Assembly (NCBI GenBank): GCA_002791075.1
Contig: PFWI01000068.1
Coordinates: 1 to 5,297 of the forward strand
DNA: 5,297 nucleotides
Source of the DNA: a bacterium (Candidatus Ratteibacteria) CG_4_9_14_3_um_filter_41_21
Lineage (GTDB): Bacteria > Ratteibacteria > UBA8468
Reading direction: 5' to 3'
Below are positions 1 through 5,270 of this stretch, one piece after another (positions within the stretch are counted from its first letter, which is position 1; each line of letters opens with the position of its first letter). Under the pieces are notes generated by a model. That model worked only from the letters and a program-made list of their open reading frames with translations, made no database searches and had not been told where the DNA came from. The position numbers were made by a program, and so were the translations under genes.

Positions 1-1226
1 AGAGGAAAACCAGCGATAATGCCTTTTTTCAGCAATTCTTTAATAACCATATTGGGATTTTTCGGAAGTTCAATGACGAATTCATTAAAAATAGGAGCAG
101 AAAATCTTATTTTTATTCCCGGTATCTTAGAAAAGCATTCCAAGGCATAATAGGCTTTATCCCGGCATAGATTCGCTAATTCCCTGATTCCTTCCTTGCC
201 CACCAAAGACAGATAGGCCAAAACAGAAAGAGCGCAAAGACTTTCGTTGGAACAGATATTGGAGGTAGCTTTTTCTCTTCTGATATGCTGCTCCCTGGTC
301 TGTAAAGTCAGAACAAAACCCCTTCTATTCTGTCTATCCACTGTCTCTCCCACAATTCTTCCCGGCATCTGGCGAACGAATTTTTTTAAGGTGGCCATCA
401 AACCTAAATAAGGTCCGCCGAAGGAGAGGGAAAGACCCAGGCTTTGGCCTTCACCAACTGCGATATCTGCTCCCATCTCCCCAGGGCTCTTTGCCATTCC
501 CAGGGAAATAGGATAAACCGAGATAATGATTAAGGCTCCCCGGTTATGCGCAAACTCTGCTAAATTGCTAAAGTTATCAAGAGCACCAAAAAAATTTGGA
601 TTTTGAAGAATGAGGCAGGCAGTATCTTCGTCTAATTTAGTTTTAATTCTTTCTCGGTCAACCAGACCTTCTTCAGAAGTAGACAGTTCTACAAACTCAA
701 GATTCAGGTTCCTGGTATAAGAAGAAAGCATCTTACGATAGATGGGATTTACTCCTCTATCAACAATGAGTTTTTTTCGCTTAGTGATGCGGCAGGCCAT
801 CATTGCCGCTTCGTATAAAGCAGTTCCTCCGTCGTATAACGAGGCATTGGCTACTTCCATTCCCGTCAAAGAGCAAATAACGCTTTGATATTCGTAGATT
901 GATTGGAGAAGTCCCTGGGAAATTTCTGCCTGGTAAGGGGTATAGGAGGTATAAAATTCAGGTCGGGAGATTATGGATTCTATTGCCGGGGGAATAAAAT
1001 GGTCGTAAAATCCTGCGCCTAAGAAGGAAATAAGCCGGGTATTATTTTTGTCCGCTAATGCTTGAAGATGCCGAGAGACCTCTAATTCAGACTTGCCGGA
1101 AGGAAGGTCAAAAGACTTTGGTTTAAGTTCGAAAGGGATATCCTCGAAGAGTTCGTTAATGGATTTTAATCCGAGAGCAGATAGCATCCTGGCCCTGTCT
1201 TCATCGGTATTGGGAATATAATCCAT
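1..1226 (-). CDS. gcvPA: Glycine decarboxylase (P-protein) subunit 1, 3' end cut by window edge
   Basis: Alpha subunit of the split, PLP-dependent glycine decarboxylase, which decarboxylates glycine and transfers the aminomethyl group to lipoyl-GcvH. The reading frame is open from ATG at 1226 to the left edge: 408 full codons, against about 440-450 aa usual for the family, so only the last few dozen residues are missing. Family motifs seen: N-terminal YIPNTDEDRARML (3-15), FLGAGFYDHFIPPAI (68-82), PYQAEISQG (97-105), LYDGGTALYEA (130-140), QNPNFFG (208-214), GGPYLG (270-275), MPGRIVGETVD (287-297) and RGFVLTLQTREQHIRREK (302-319). The PLP-binding lysine belongs to subunit 2 (gcvPB), expected just beyond the left edge. 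ATG 1226 is the first ATG after an in-frame upstream TGA and matches the usual family N-terminus, but I see no convincing Shine-Dalgarno sequence. It is separated from gcvH by a repeat-filled 236-bp spacer that may carry its own promoter. Confidence 0.95.
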   Translation of the reverse strand, partial: MDYIPNTDEDRARMLSALGLKSINELFEDIPFELKPKSFDLPSGKSELEVSRHLQALADKNNTRLISFLGAGFYDHFIPPAIESIISRPEFYTSYTPYQAEISQGLLQSIYEYQSVICSLTGMEVANASLYDGGTALYEAAMMACRITKRKKLIVDRGVNPIYRKMLSSYTRNLNLEFVELSTSEEGLVDRERIKTKLDEDTACLILQNPNFFGALDNFSNLAEFAHNRGALIIISVYPISLGMAKSPGEMGADIAVGEGQSLGLSLSFGGPYLGLMATLKKFVRQMPGRIVGETVDRQNRRGFVLTLQTREQHIRREKATSNICSNESLCALSVLAYLSLVGKEGIRELANLCRDKAYYALECFSKIPGIKIRFSAPIFNEFVIELPKNPNMVIKELLKKGIIAGFP

Positions 1227-1259
1227 ATGCAAGAATTCAAAATTTAATTGGACGCAGAG

Positions 1260-1337
1260 TTGCTGTCAGTAATTTCAGGGAAGTTAATCTTCCCGCATAT
1301 TCCTACTGAAGAGAGATGATAGTCCAGTAGCGGAATT
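1260..1337 (-). repeat. Leader repeat, copy 1 (upstream of gcvPA)
   Basis: A 78-bp sequence that aligns with 5155-5233 at about 78% identity (62 of 79 columns by hand, one gap). It ends 33 bp before the gcvPA ATG. Best conserved is the 17-bp GAAATTACTGACAGCAA at the downstream end. The upstream half folds on either strand into a 9-bp stem (1299-1307 with 1326-1336) with an 18-nt loop and a 2-nt GC bulge. The downstream half contains a perfect GGGAAG/CTTCCC hairpin. It could be a cis-acting leader RNA or a dispersed palindromic repeat. Confidence 0.75.
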
Positions 1338-1368
1338 TACGCAGATTCACGCAGATAAGTACCAATAA

Positions 1369-1397
1369 ACTATAATATTAAAAACTTTTATTGTCTA
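1369..1397 (-). promoter_or_regulatory. Candidate sigma-70-type promoter for gcvPA
   Basis: On the minus strand, TAGACA (1397-1392, five of six matches to TTGACA) and TATAGT (1374-1369, five of six matches to TATAAT) are separated by exactly 17 nt. Transcription would start near 1362 and give a leader of about 136 nt containing the whole 1260-1337 repeat. It lies in AT-rich sequence, where chance matches are common, and between the inverted copies of ACGCAGATAA. If active, gcvPA could be expressed separately from the upstream genes. Confidence 0.4.
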
Positions 1398-1462
1398 CTT
1401 CATCAGAATCCTGTTTTATCCTGAGGTTATCTGCGTCCAAAATCTGTTGTTGCTCTGTGGTT

Positions 1463-1840
1463 CTATTTTTTCAAGAACTCTTGGTATTGCTCAAAGTCCA
1501 TCAAATTTTTCAGTTCGTCACTGTTTTCTATCTTGATTTTTACCATCCAGCTTTTTTCGTAGGGGTCATCCTTGAGTAAGTCAAAATTATCGGAAAGGGT
1601 CTGGTTTATTTCCATTACCTCTCCGCTAATCGGTGTGTTCAAATCAAAAGCCGCTTTTACCGATTCAATTGTTCCGAAAGGAGAGCCTAATTTAATCTTT
1701 TTCCCCACCTCGGGAAATTCGATAAAGACAATATCGCTTAATTCTTTAACCGCAAAATCACTGAGACCAATAGTCGCAATCTCTCCCTTAATTCCAACCC
1801 ATTCATGCGTCTTCGTATAGTTCAAATTCTCTTTTTTCAT
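1463..1840 (-). CDS. gcvH: Glycine cleavage system H protein (lipoyl carrier)
   Basis: H-protein carries the aminomethyl intermediate on a lipoyl-lysine arm between P-, T- and L-proteins. From ATG 1840 it is 125 aa, normal for the family. N-terminal YTKTHEWV (8-15) matches the usual Y-x-x-x-HEW motif. The lipoylation site is ESVKAAFDLNTPISGEV (59-75), with Lys62 as the modified residue. It is followed by the usual N-x-x-L segment and DDPYEKSWMVKIKI near the C-terminus. A GTG at 1855 would add five residues, but it lies inside the inverted repeat of the preceding spacer element and extends beyond the family N-terminus, so ATG 1840 is chosen. Only a weak purine run (AAAGAAAAA) precedes it. A 223-bp repeat-filled gap separates it from gcvT, so co-transcription is likely but not certain. 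The stop codon is followed directly by another repeat-rich spacer. Confidence 0.97.
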   Translation of the reverse strand: MKKENLNYTKTHEWVGIKGEIATIGLSDFAVKELSDIVFIEFPEVGKKIKLGSPFGTIESVKAAFDLNTPISGEVMEINQTLSDNFDLLKDDPYEKSWMVKIKIENSDELKNLMDFEQYQEFLKK

Positions 1841-1905
1841 TTTTTCTTTAACCACGAATTATACGAATTTATCTAATTAAGAACTGACATGAAGTGTCAT
1901 TCTGA

Positions 1906-1941
1906 CCCCCACTGCTTTCTTGCGAAAGCAAGAAGTGGGGG
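1906..1941. other. Strong GNRA-capped hairpin
   Basis: CCCCCACT + 4-nt bulge (GCTT) + TCTTGC, loop GAAA (1924-1927), then GCAAGA + AGTGGGGG. This gives 14 paired bases with one bulge. On the plus strand the loop is a GNRA tetraloop. No T-run follows on either strand, so it is not a typical intrinsic terminator. In the operon transcript it could limit RNA decay or processing between gcvT and gcvH. Confidence 0.65.
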
Positions 1942-1955
1942 GAAGGGTCTCGTAT

Positions 1956-2027
1956 GTCATGCTGAGCGTTAGCGAAGCATCTCACTTCAATGAGTTCCTT
2001 CAGTCGCTAATGCTCCTTCAGAATGAC
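1956..2027. repeat. 72-bp palindromic repeat unit
   Basis: Begins GTCATGCTGA (1956-1965) and ends TCAGAATGAC (2018-2027), which pair with one mismatch. The next arms, GAGCGTTAGCGA (1964-1975) and TCGCTAATGCTC (2004-2015), match at 11 of 12 positions. An inner CTCA/TGAG (1981-1984 / 1991-1994) caps the fold. GTCATGCTGA is also a direct repeat of GTCATTCTGA at 1896. The pattern resembles the GTCATTCTGAGCGAAGCGAAG type of dispersed palindromic repeat that I recall from many environmental genomes. Confidence 0.65.
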
Positions 2028-2063
2028 TTGTTCCTTAATTCGTGTAATTCGAGAAATTCGTGG

Positions 2064-3683
2064 TTAGATTATTTTTGCTTTATAATTTTTCCCTCTAATC
2101 TCTATTTCGAATTCTTTGCCAATATCTAAAGCTACATAAGCTAAACCAATATACTTATTCGCAGAGGGAGAAAAAGTGCCGCTGGTTACTTCCCCAATTT
2201 TCTTACCCTGAAAGATAACAGGGTAACCTTCCCTGGGAATTGCTTTTTCCAACATTTCAAACAAGATAATTTTATTACTTATTTTTTTCCTTAATAGAGC
2301 TTCTCTACCAATGAAATATGGCTTATGGAACTTAACATAAAATCCAAGCCCGGCCTCAATCGGGGAGATATTAAATTTACCGGCAAGTTCATGGCCATAA
2401 AGAGGAAAACCGGCCTCAATCCGTGTTGAGTCCCTTGCTCCTAAACCAGCCGGGATTACCCCCAATTCTTTGCCCTCTTTCAAAATCGAATTCCAGATAA
2501 AGATGCTTTCTGCCGGAGAAACAAAAAGTTCAAAGCCAATCTTTTCTCCGGTATAACCGGTATAAGCAACCATTACTTCTTTCCCGGAAATTGAAGTTTC
2601 CATAAACTCTCTTTTTTGAAGTTTTTTCAATCTCCTTACATCATCTTTAGCAATAATATTTTTCAAGATGGAGAGGGAGTTTGGTCCTTGCAATGCCAGG
2701 ATTGTCTTTTGCTCCTTTAAATTTCTCAAAATAACCTTTTCCTCGATCTCCTTTTCCGGATAATTCTCATCAATCAGGTACTGTTTAGAATTGACGCTAT
2801 TTAACCAGTGCCGGATTTTCTCCTGGTTGATGCTGTTGCAGACCAAAAAATAATCCTTTTTGTTTCTACGATAGACCATCACGTCATCCATCACCTCGCC
2901 ATCTGGACTTAAAATAAAAGCATAAAATGATTCTCCGTTTTTCAAACACCATACATAATTGGTGGTAATAATGTTTAAGAAATTGGTCGCTCCTTTGCCT
3001 TTAATCTCAATAATTCCCATATGCCCTATGTCAAAAAGCGCCGCAGCACTTCTTACCGCCTGGTGTTCCCGGATAATATTGCTATAGAAAATAGGCATTT
3101 CCCAGCCGGCAAAGGAAATCATTCTCGCTCCTCTTTTGAGATGTTCCCGATAGAGAGGGGTCCTTTTTAACTTTTCTTTTTTGGACGCAGATAAACGCAG
3201 ATTTTTAAAATTGTAGATTTTCTTTTCAGGTTTAGAAAAGGATATAATTTCCCTTAACCTTTTCTGGCCGATAAAATATGGTTTAGATAAAGAGAATAAT
3301 TCAGGATGGTTCTTATAGATAGTTTTGGTAATATCCTTCCTTTCCCTTCTCACCAGAGACGAGGCAACAACTTGAGTCTCTTCAATTACTACTGGCCCAT
3401 TAATCTTGACTAAAATGTCTTCATCAAAGATAACATAACCATTGGAAAGTTCTTCCAACCAGGACTTTGCTAACTTTGTTTTTTTAGGATTACTGCAGAC
3501 CATCAGAAAGTTATCTTCTCCTTCTCTTTTTAAGGTGATTATATCAAGCAGACAAGCATCCTTATCCAGAAGTAAGCTGGAAAGAACCCCTCCTGATTTA
3601 AGGGAACTGACCTTAGAGGTTATCACCTGCTGGAGGAAAGTTTCCGCTCTCTCACCCGATATCTTTAACGAGTTTCTTAACAT
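2064..3683 (-). CDS. gcvT: Aminomethyltransferase (T-protein) with extra N-terminal YgfZ/GcvT-like domain
   Basis: T-protein moves the aminomethyl carbon from lipoyl-GcvH to tetrahydrofolate, making 5,10-methylene-THF and releasing ammonia. From ATG 3683 it is 539 aa, against about 360-370 for the family. Residues ~172-539 are a full T-protein: TPLYREHL (175-182), FDIGHMG (217-223), GEVMDDVMVY (262-271, with Asp266 the likely folate-site aspartate), LQGPN (331-335), YTGYTGEKIGFELF (374-387), GLGARDSTRIEAG (414-426), KPYFIGREAL (454-463) and TSGTFSPS (500-507). Residues ~4-160 look like a second, shortened GcvT/YgfZ-type folate domain: KISGERAETFLQQVITS (7-23), then KPYFIGQKRL (134-143), close to both the YgfZ KGCYIGQE signature and this protein's own KPYFIGREAL. 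Its middle is missing and the first Asp of the DD pair is Leu. TTG 3716 would add 11 residues; ATG 3683 is preferred because GAGAG lies ~9 nt upstream. It overlaps glyA by 32 bp. The C-terminus ends early at a repeat. Confidence 0.95.
   Translation of the reverse strand: MLRNSLKISGERAETFLQQVITSKVSSLKSGGVLSSLLLDKDACLLDIITLKREGEDNFLMVCSNPKKTKLAKSWLEELSNGYVIFDEDILVKINGPVVIEETQVVASSLVRRERKDITKTIYKNHPELFSLSKPYFIGQKRLREIISFSKPEKKIYNFKNLRLSASKKEKLKRTPLYREHLKRGARMISFAGWEMPIFYSNIIREHQAVRSAAALFDIGHMGIIEIKGKGATNFLNIITTNYVWCLKNGESFYAFILSPDGEVMDDVMVYRRNKKDYFLVCNSINQEKIRHWLNSVNSKQYLIDENYPEKEIEEKVILRNLKEQKTILALQGPNSLSILKNIIAKDDVRRLKKLQKREFMETSISGKEVMVAYTGYTGEKIGFELFVSPAESIFIWNSILKEGKELGVIPAGLGARDSTRIEAGFPLYGHELAGKFNISPIEAGLGFYVKFHKPYFIGREALLRKKISNKIILFEMLEKAIPREGYPVIFQGKKIGEVTSGTFSPSANKYIGLAYVALDIGKEFEIEIRGKNYKAKII
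3179..3204. repeat. Dispersed ACGCAGAT repeat embedded in gcvT coding sequence
   Basis: TTTTGGACGCAGATAA (3179-3194) is a 16-bp exact inverted copy of 1427-1442 in the gcvH-gcvPA spacer. It is followed directly by ACGCAGATTT (3195-3204), a second tandem unit matching the 1339-1358 pair in reversed order. Read through in the gcvT frame it encodes NLRLSASK at residues ~161-168, exactly the linker between the N-terminal domain remnant and the canonical T-protein. The frame is not disturbed. Confidence 0.8.
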
Positions 3684-5076
3684 CTTCTTTTGCTCTCTGT
3701 AAAATTTTAAAGTCAATTTTCCCCCGGGGAATTTCCTCGCTAAGGCCGAGATAAGAAAAAGGTTTAATATTGGTTAAGATGGTTGCAATAATCCTGGCTA
3801 ATTTCTTCATTTCCGAAGCTCCGCACCCTCTCTGGGTAACCCACGGGGTGCCAAGCCTGATGCCGCTTGCCTGCGCCGTAACCGTGTCTCCGGGAATGGT
3901 ATTCTTATTGGTTACGATTCCGGCAAGGTCTAAAATTCGGGCTGCCGGTTCTCCTTTCAAGGAATAGCCATTCTTCCCTTTTATATTTCTTAGGTCAATT
4001 ACCAAAAGATGAGTATTTGTTCCTCCGTAAGCCAACTTTAGTCCTTCTTTTTGCAGAGATTCTGCTAAAACCTTGCAATTTCCCACAATTTTCTTCTGAA
4101 GATTAAAAAATTTCCTGGTTCGGGCAATTTTGAAGGCAACGGCAATGGCCGCGATATTGTTCAGATGAGGCCCCCCTTGCTCGCCGGGGAAGACCGCCTG
4201 GTCAATCCTCTCCGCTTTTTCTTGATCCGTAGTTAAGATAACCGCAGCTCTTGGCCCGCAGATAGTTTTGTGGGTGGTAAAGGTAATTACATCGGCATAT
4301 CCTATCGGATTTGGGTAGAAACCGGTAATCACCAAACCGGCAGGATGAGAAATATCGGCAAAAAGTATAGCTCCGCATTGAGCGGCAATTTTATGAAATC
4401 TTTCCCAGTCCGGTGTCCAGGGATAAGAGGTATAGCCGGCAATAATCATTTTTGGTTTATGCCTTAAAGCCAATCCTTCAATTTCTTCGTAATCAAGCCT
4501 TTCGCTCTTGGCATCAACTCCGTAGGAAACAATCTGATATCTTTTGCCGGAACGGTTTACTTTGCTCCCGTGGCTTAAATGCCCCCCCACGGATAGGCTC
4601 ATTCCCATCACCGTGTCTCCTGGTTTGCAGAACGCTTCATAAACGCTGTTGTTGGCGGTTGCTCCGGAAAGAGGCTGAACGTTAACGAAGATATCCCCTG
4701 CTTTTATTTTGGGGGTAGCAAAGGATCGAGCGATTCTTCTTTGGGCCAAGGATTCAATGAAATCGGCATATTCGCAACCCCGGTAAAAACGTCGGTTGCT
4801 ATAACGTTGATAATAGGAAAGTTGACGGTCAAAATTAAGCAGTTCTTTTTCCTCTTCTCTGGTCATTCTTAAGGCGGGATAACCTTCAGCATAGATATTG
4901 GTAAAACAAGAGCCTAAGGCCTCCCTTACTGCTTTAGGACAGATGCTCTCGGAAGGAATCAGGATGATTTTTTCTTTTTGCCTTTTTTCTTCAAAATCAA
5001 TAATGCGTTTTATGTCCGGGTCAACCTCGGCTAATTCTTTCTGATAAATCAAATCCCTATATTCTACTTCCTTCAT
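3652..5076 (-). CDS. glyA: Serine hydroxymethyltransferase, long variant
   Basis: Cytosolic PLP enzyme interconverting serine + THF and glycine + 5,10-methylene-THF. From ATG 5076 it is 474 aa, longer than the ~417 aa E. coli type. Motifs (numbered from this ATG): LIPSES (39-44), YAEGYP (62-67), GCEY (100-103), QPLSGATAN (134-142), GGHLSHG (164-170), ADISHPAG (240-247; PLP-contacting Asp241 and His244), TTHKT with PLP lysine 270, FPGEQGGPH (296-304) and GIRLGTP (405-411; substrate-carboxylate Arg407). About 26 extra residues rich in Arg/Tyr/Glu sit between AEGYP and RFYRGCEY, and the C-terminus is longer by roughly 15. QPLSG replaces the more usual QPHSG. These belong to a divergent long SHMT group that I recall from candidate phyla. 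TTG 5112 would add 12 residues but has no ribosome-binding site. First in the cluster; its last 32 bp overlap gcvT. Confidence 0.97.
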   Translation of the reverse strand: MKEVEYRDLIYQKELAEVDPDIKRIIDFEEKRQKEKIILIPSESICPKAVREALGSCFTNIYAEGYPALRMTREEEKELLNFDRQLSYYQRYSNRRFYRGCEYADFIESLAQRRIARSFATPKIKAGDIFVNVQPLSGATANNSVYEAFCKPGDTVMGMSLSVGGHLSHGSKVNRSGKRYQIVSYGVDAKSERLDYEEIEGLALRHKPKMIIAGYTSYPWTPDWERFHKIAAQCGAILFADISHPAGLVITGFYPNPIGYADVITFTTHKTICGPRAAVILTTDQEKAERIDQAVFPGEQGGPHLNNIAAIAVAFKIARTRKFFNLQKKIVGNCKVLAESLQKEGLKLAYGGTNTHLLVIDLRNIKGKNGYSLKGEPAARILDLAGIVTNKNTIPGDTVTAQASGIRLGTPWVTQRGCGASEMKKLARIIATILTNIKPFSYLGLSEEIPRGKIDFKILQRAKEDVKKLVKDIG

Positions 5077-5081
5077 CCGAG

Positions 5082-5093
5082 TTATCTTGCCAT
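5082..5093 (-). other. Possible three-codon leader ORF (M-A-R-stop) before glyA
   Basis: On the minus strand AGGAG (5107-5103), the best Shine-Dalgarno match near glyA, is placed 9 nt before ATG GCA AGA TAA (5093-5082). The stop is 5 nt before the glyA ATG (5076) and in another frame. The glyA ATG itself has no good Shine-Dalgarno. This could be a start-stop element allowing reinitiation at glyA, or chance, or a sign that glyA starts at TTG 5112. Confidence 0.25.
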
Positions 5094-5113
5094 AAAAATC
5101 TGCTCCTGTCAAT

Positions 5114-5268
5114 TTGCTGTAAGTACTATCAAAGAGGATTATCTCCCCGCATATTTGCTGTCAGTAATTTCCTACGAAGCCAATCTACTCGCATATTGCT
5201 ACTGAAGTAAGCAGATAGATTAGTAGCGCAATTCCCTACTAAAGAAAGCAGAGAGATTAGTGGCGCAA
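5114..5268. repeat. Array of four 37-43-bp repeat units in the glyA leader
   Basis: Two related unit types lie head to tail. Type 1, at 5114-5155 and 5155-5197, begins TTGCTGTMAGTA and ends ATCTMCYCGCATATT on the plus strand; a third copy is at 1260-1301. Type 2, at 5195-5231 and 5232-5268, reads on the minus strand TTGCGCYACTAATCT-M-TCTGCTT, with 30 of 37 positions identical. Units are bounded by TTGC- or GCAA-like ends. The array fills the gap upstream of glyA, which holds no coding frame worth reporting. There are no unique spacers, so it is not a CRISPR array. Confidence 0.7.
5155..5233 (-). repeat. Leader repeat, copy 2 (upstream of glyA)
   Basis: A 79-bp counterpart of 1260-1337 in the same orientation relative to the following gene. 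It spans one type 1 unit and one type 2 unit of the array. Its stem is 5195-5203 with 5222-5232, an 18-nt loop (5204-5221) and a GC bulge, the same geometry as copy 1. One base pair is C-G in copy 1 (1302-1333) and G-C here (5198-5229). The repeat is 78 bp upstream of the glyA ATG. Confidence 0.75.
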
Positions 5269-5270
5269 GT

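Larger units (their letters stand above)
1248..1440. repeat. 193-bp spacer element bounded by 11-bp perfect inverted repeats
   Basis: Left end TTGGACGCAGA (1248-1258) is the exact reverse complement of right end TCTGCGTCCAA (1430-1440). Inside lie a tandem pair, ACGCAGATTC ACGCAGATAA (1339-1358), whose second half is inverted again as TTATCTGCGT at 1427-1436, the 78-bp repeat at 1260-1337, and a promoter-like sequence. No coding frame of note is present. No clear target-site duplication is visible, so calling it an inserted MITE-like element is inference. It fills most of the gcvH-gcvPA gap (1227-1462). Sequences of the type ATCTGCGTNNATCTGCGT are, as I recall, common dispersed repeats in environmental bacterial genomes. 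Confidence 0.65.
1849..2066. repeat. 218-bp nested palindromic element between gcvT and gcvH
   Basis: Ends TAACCACGAATT (1849-1860) and AATTCGTGGTTA (2055-2066) are perfect 12-bp inverted repeats. Inside them AATTAAG-AAC (1876-1884) mirrors GTTCCTTAATT (2030-2040), and GTCATTCTGA (1896-1905) mirrors TCAGAATGAC (2018-2027). The right end is a 9-bp tandem (AATTCGTGT AATTCGAGA AATTCGTGG), and the left end is a shorter version of it. The element occupies nearly the whole gcvT-gcvH gap. Its right end supplies the gcvT stop codon. It encodes nothing recognisable and shows no clear target-site duplication. It could be a small non-autonomous mobile element or successive insertions of palindromic repeats. 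Confidence 0.75.

Noticed and set aside
1391..1820. Plus-strand open frames over gcvH (62 and 82 codons)
   Set aside because: They lie antisense to the clearly conserved gcvH and have no recognisable protein features.
1906..1941. Hairpin as an intrinsic terminator after gcvT
   Set aside because: Strong stem, but no U-tract follows on the minus strand, and gcvH continues the pathway downstream.
1920..2129. Plus-strand 69-codon frame over the palindromic element
   Set aside because: It is composed of repeat DNA and antisense gcvT; the composition is an artefact of palindromes.
3093..3143. Internal start for a standard-length GcvT at the Met of GARMISF, preceded by AGGAG
   Set aside because: It would drop the conserved TPLYREH segment upstream. 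The AGGAG is part of conserved codons.
3442..4685. Plus-strand frames over gcvT and glyA
   Set aside because: All are shadows of strongly conserved minus-strand genes.
5114..5268. CRISPR array
   Set aside because: Units are adjacent, diverged and of two types, with no unique spacers between identical repeats and no cas gene.
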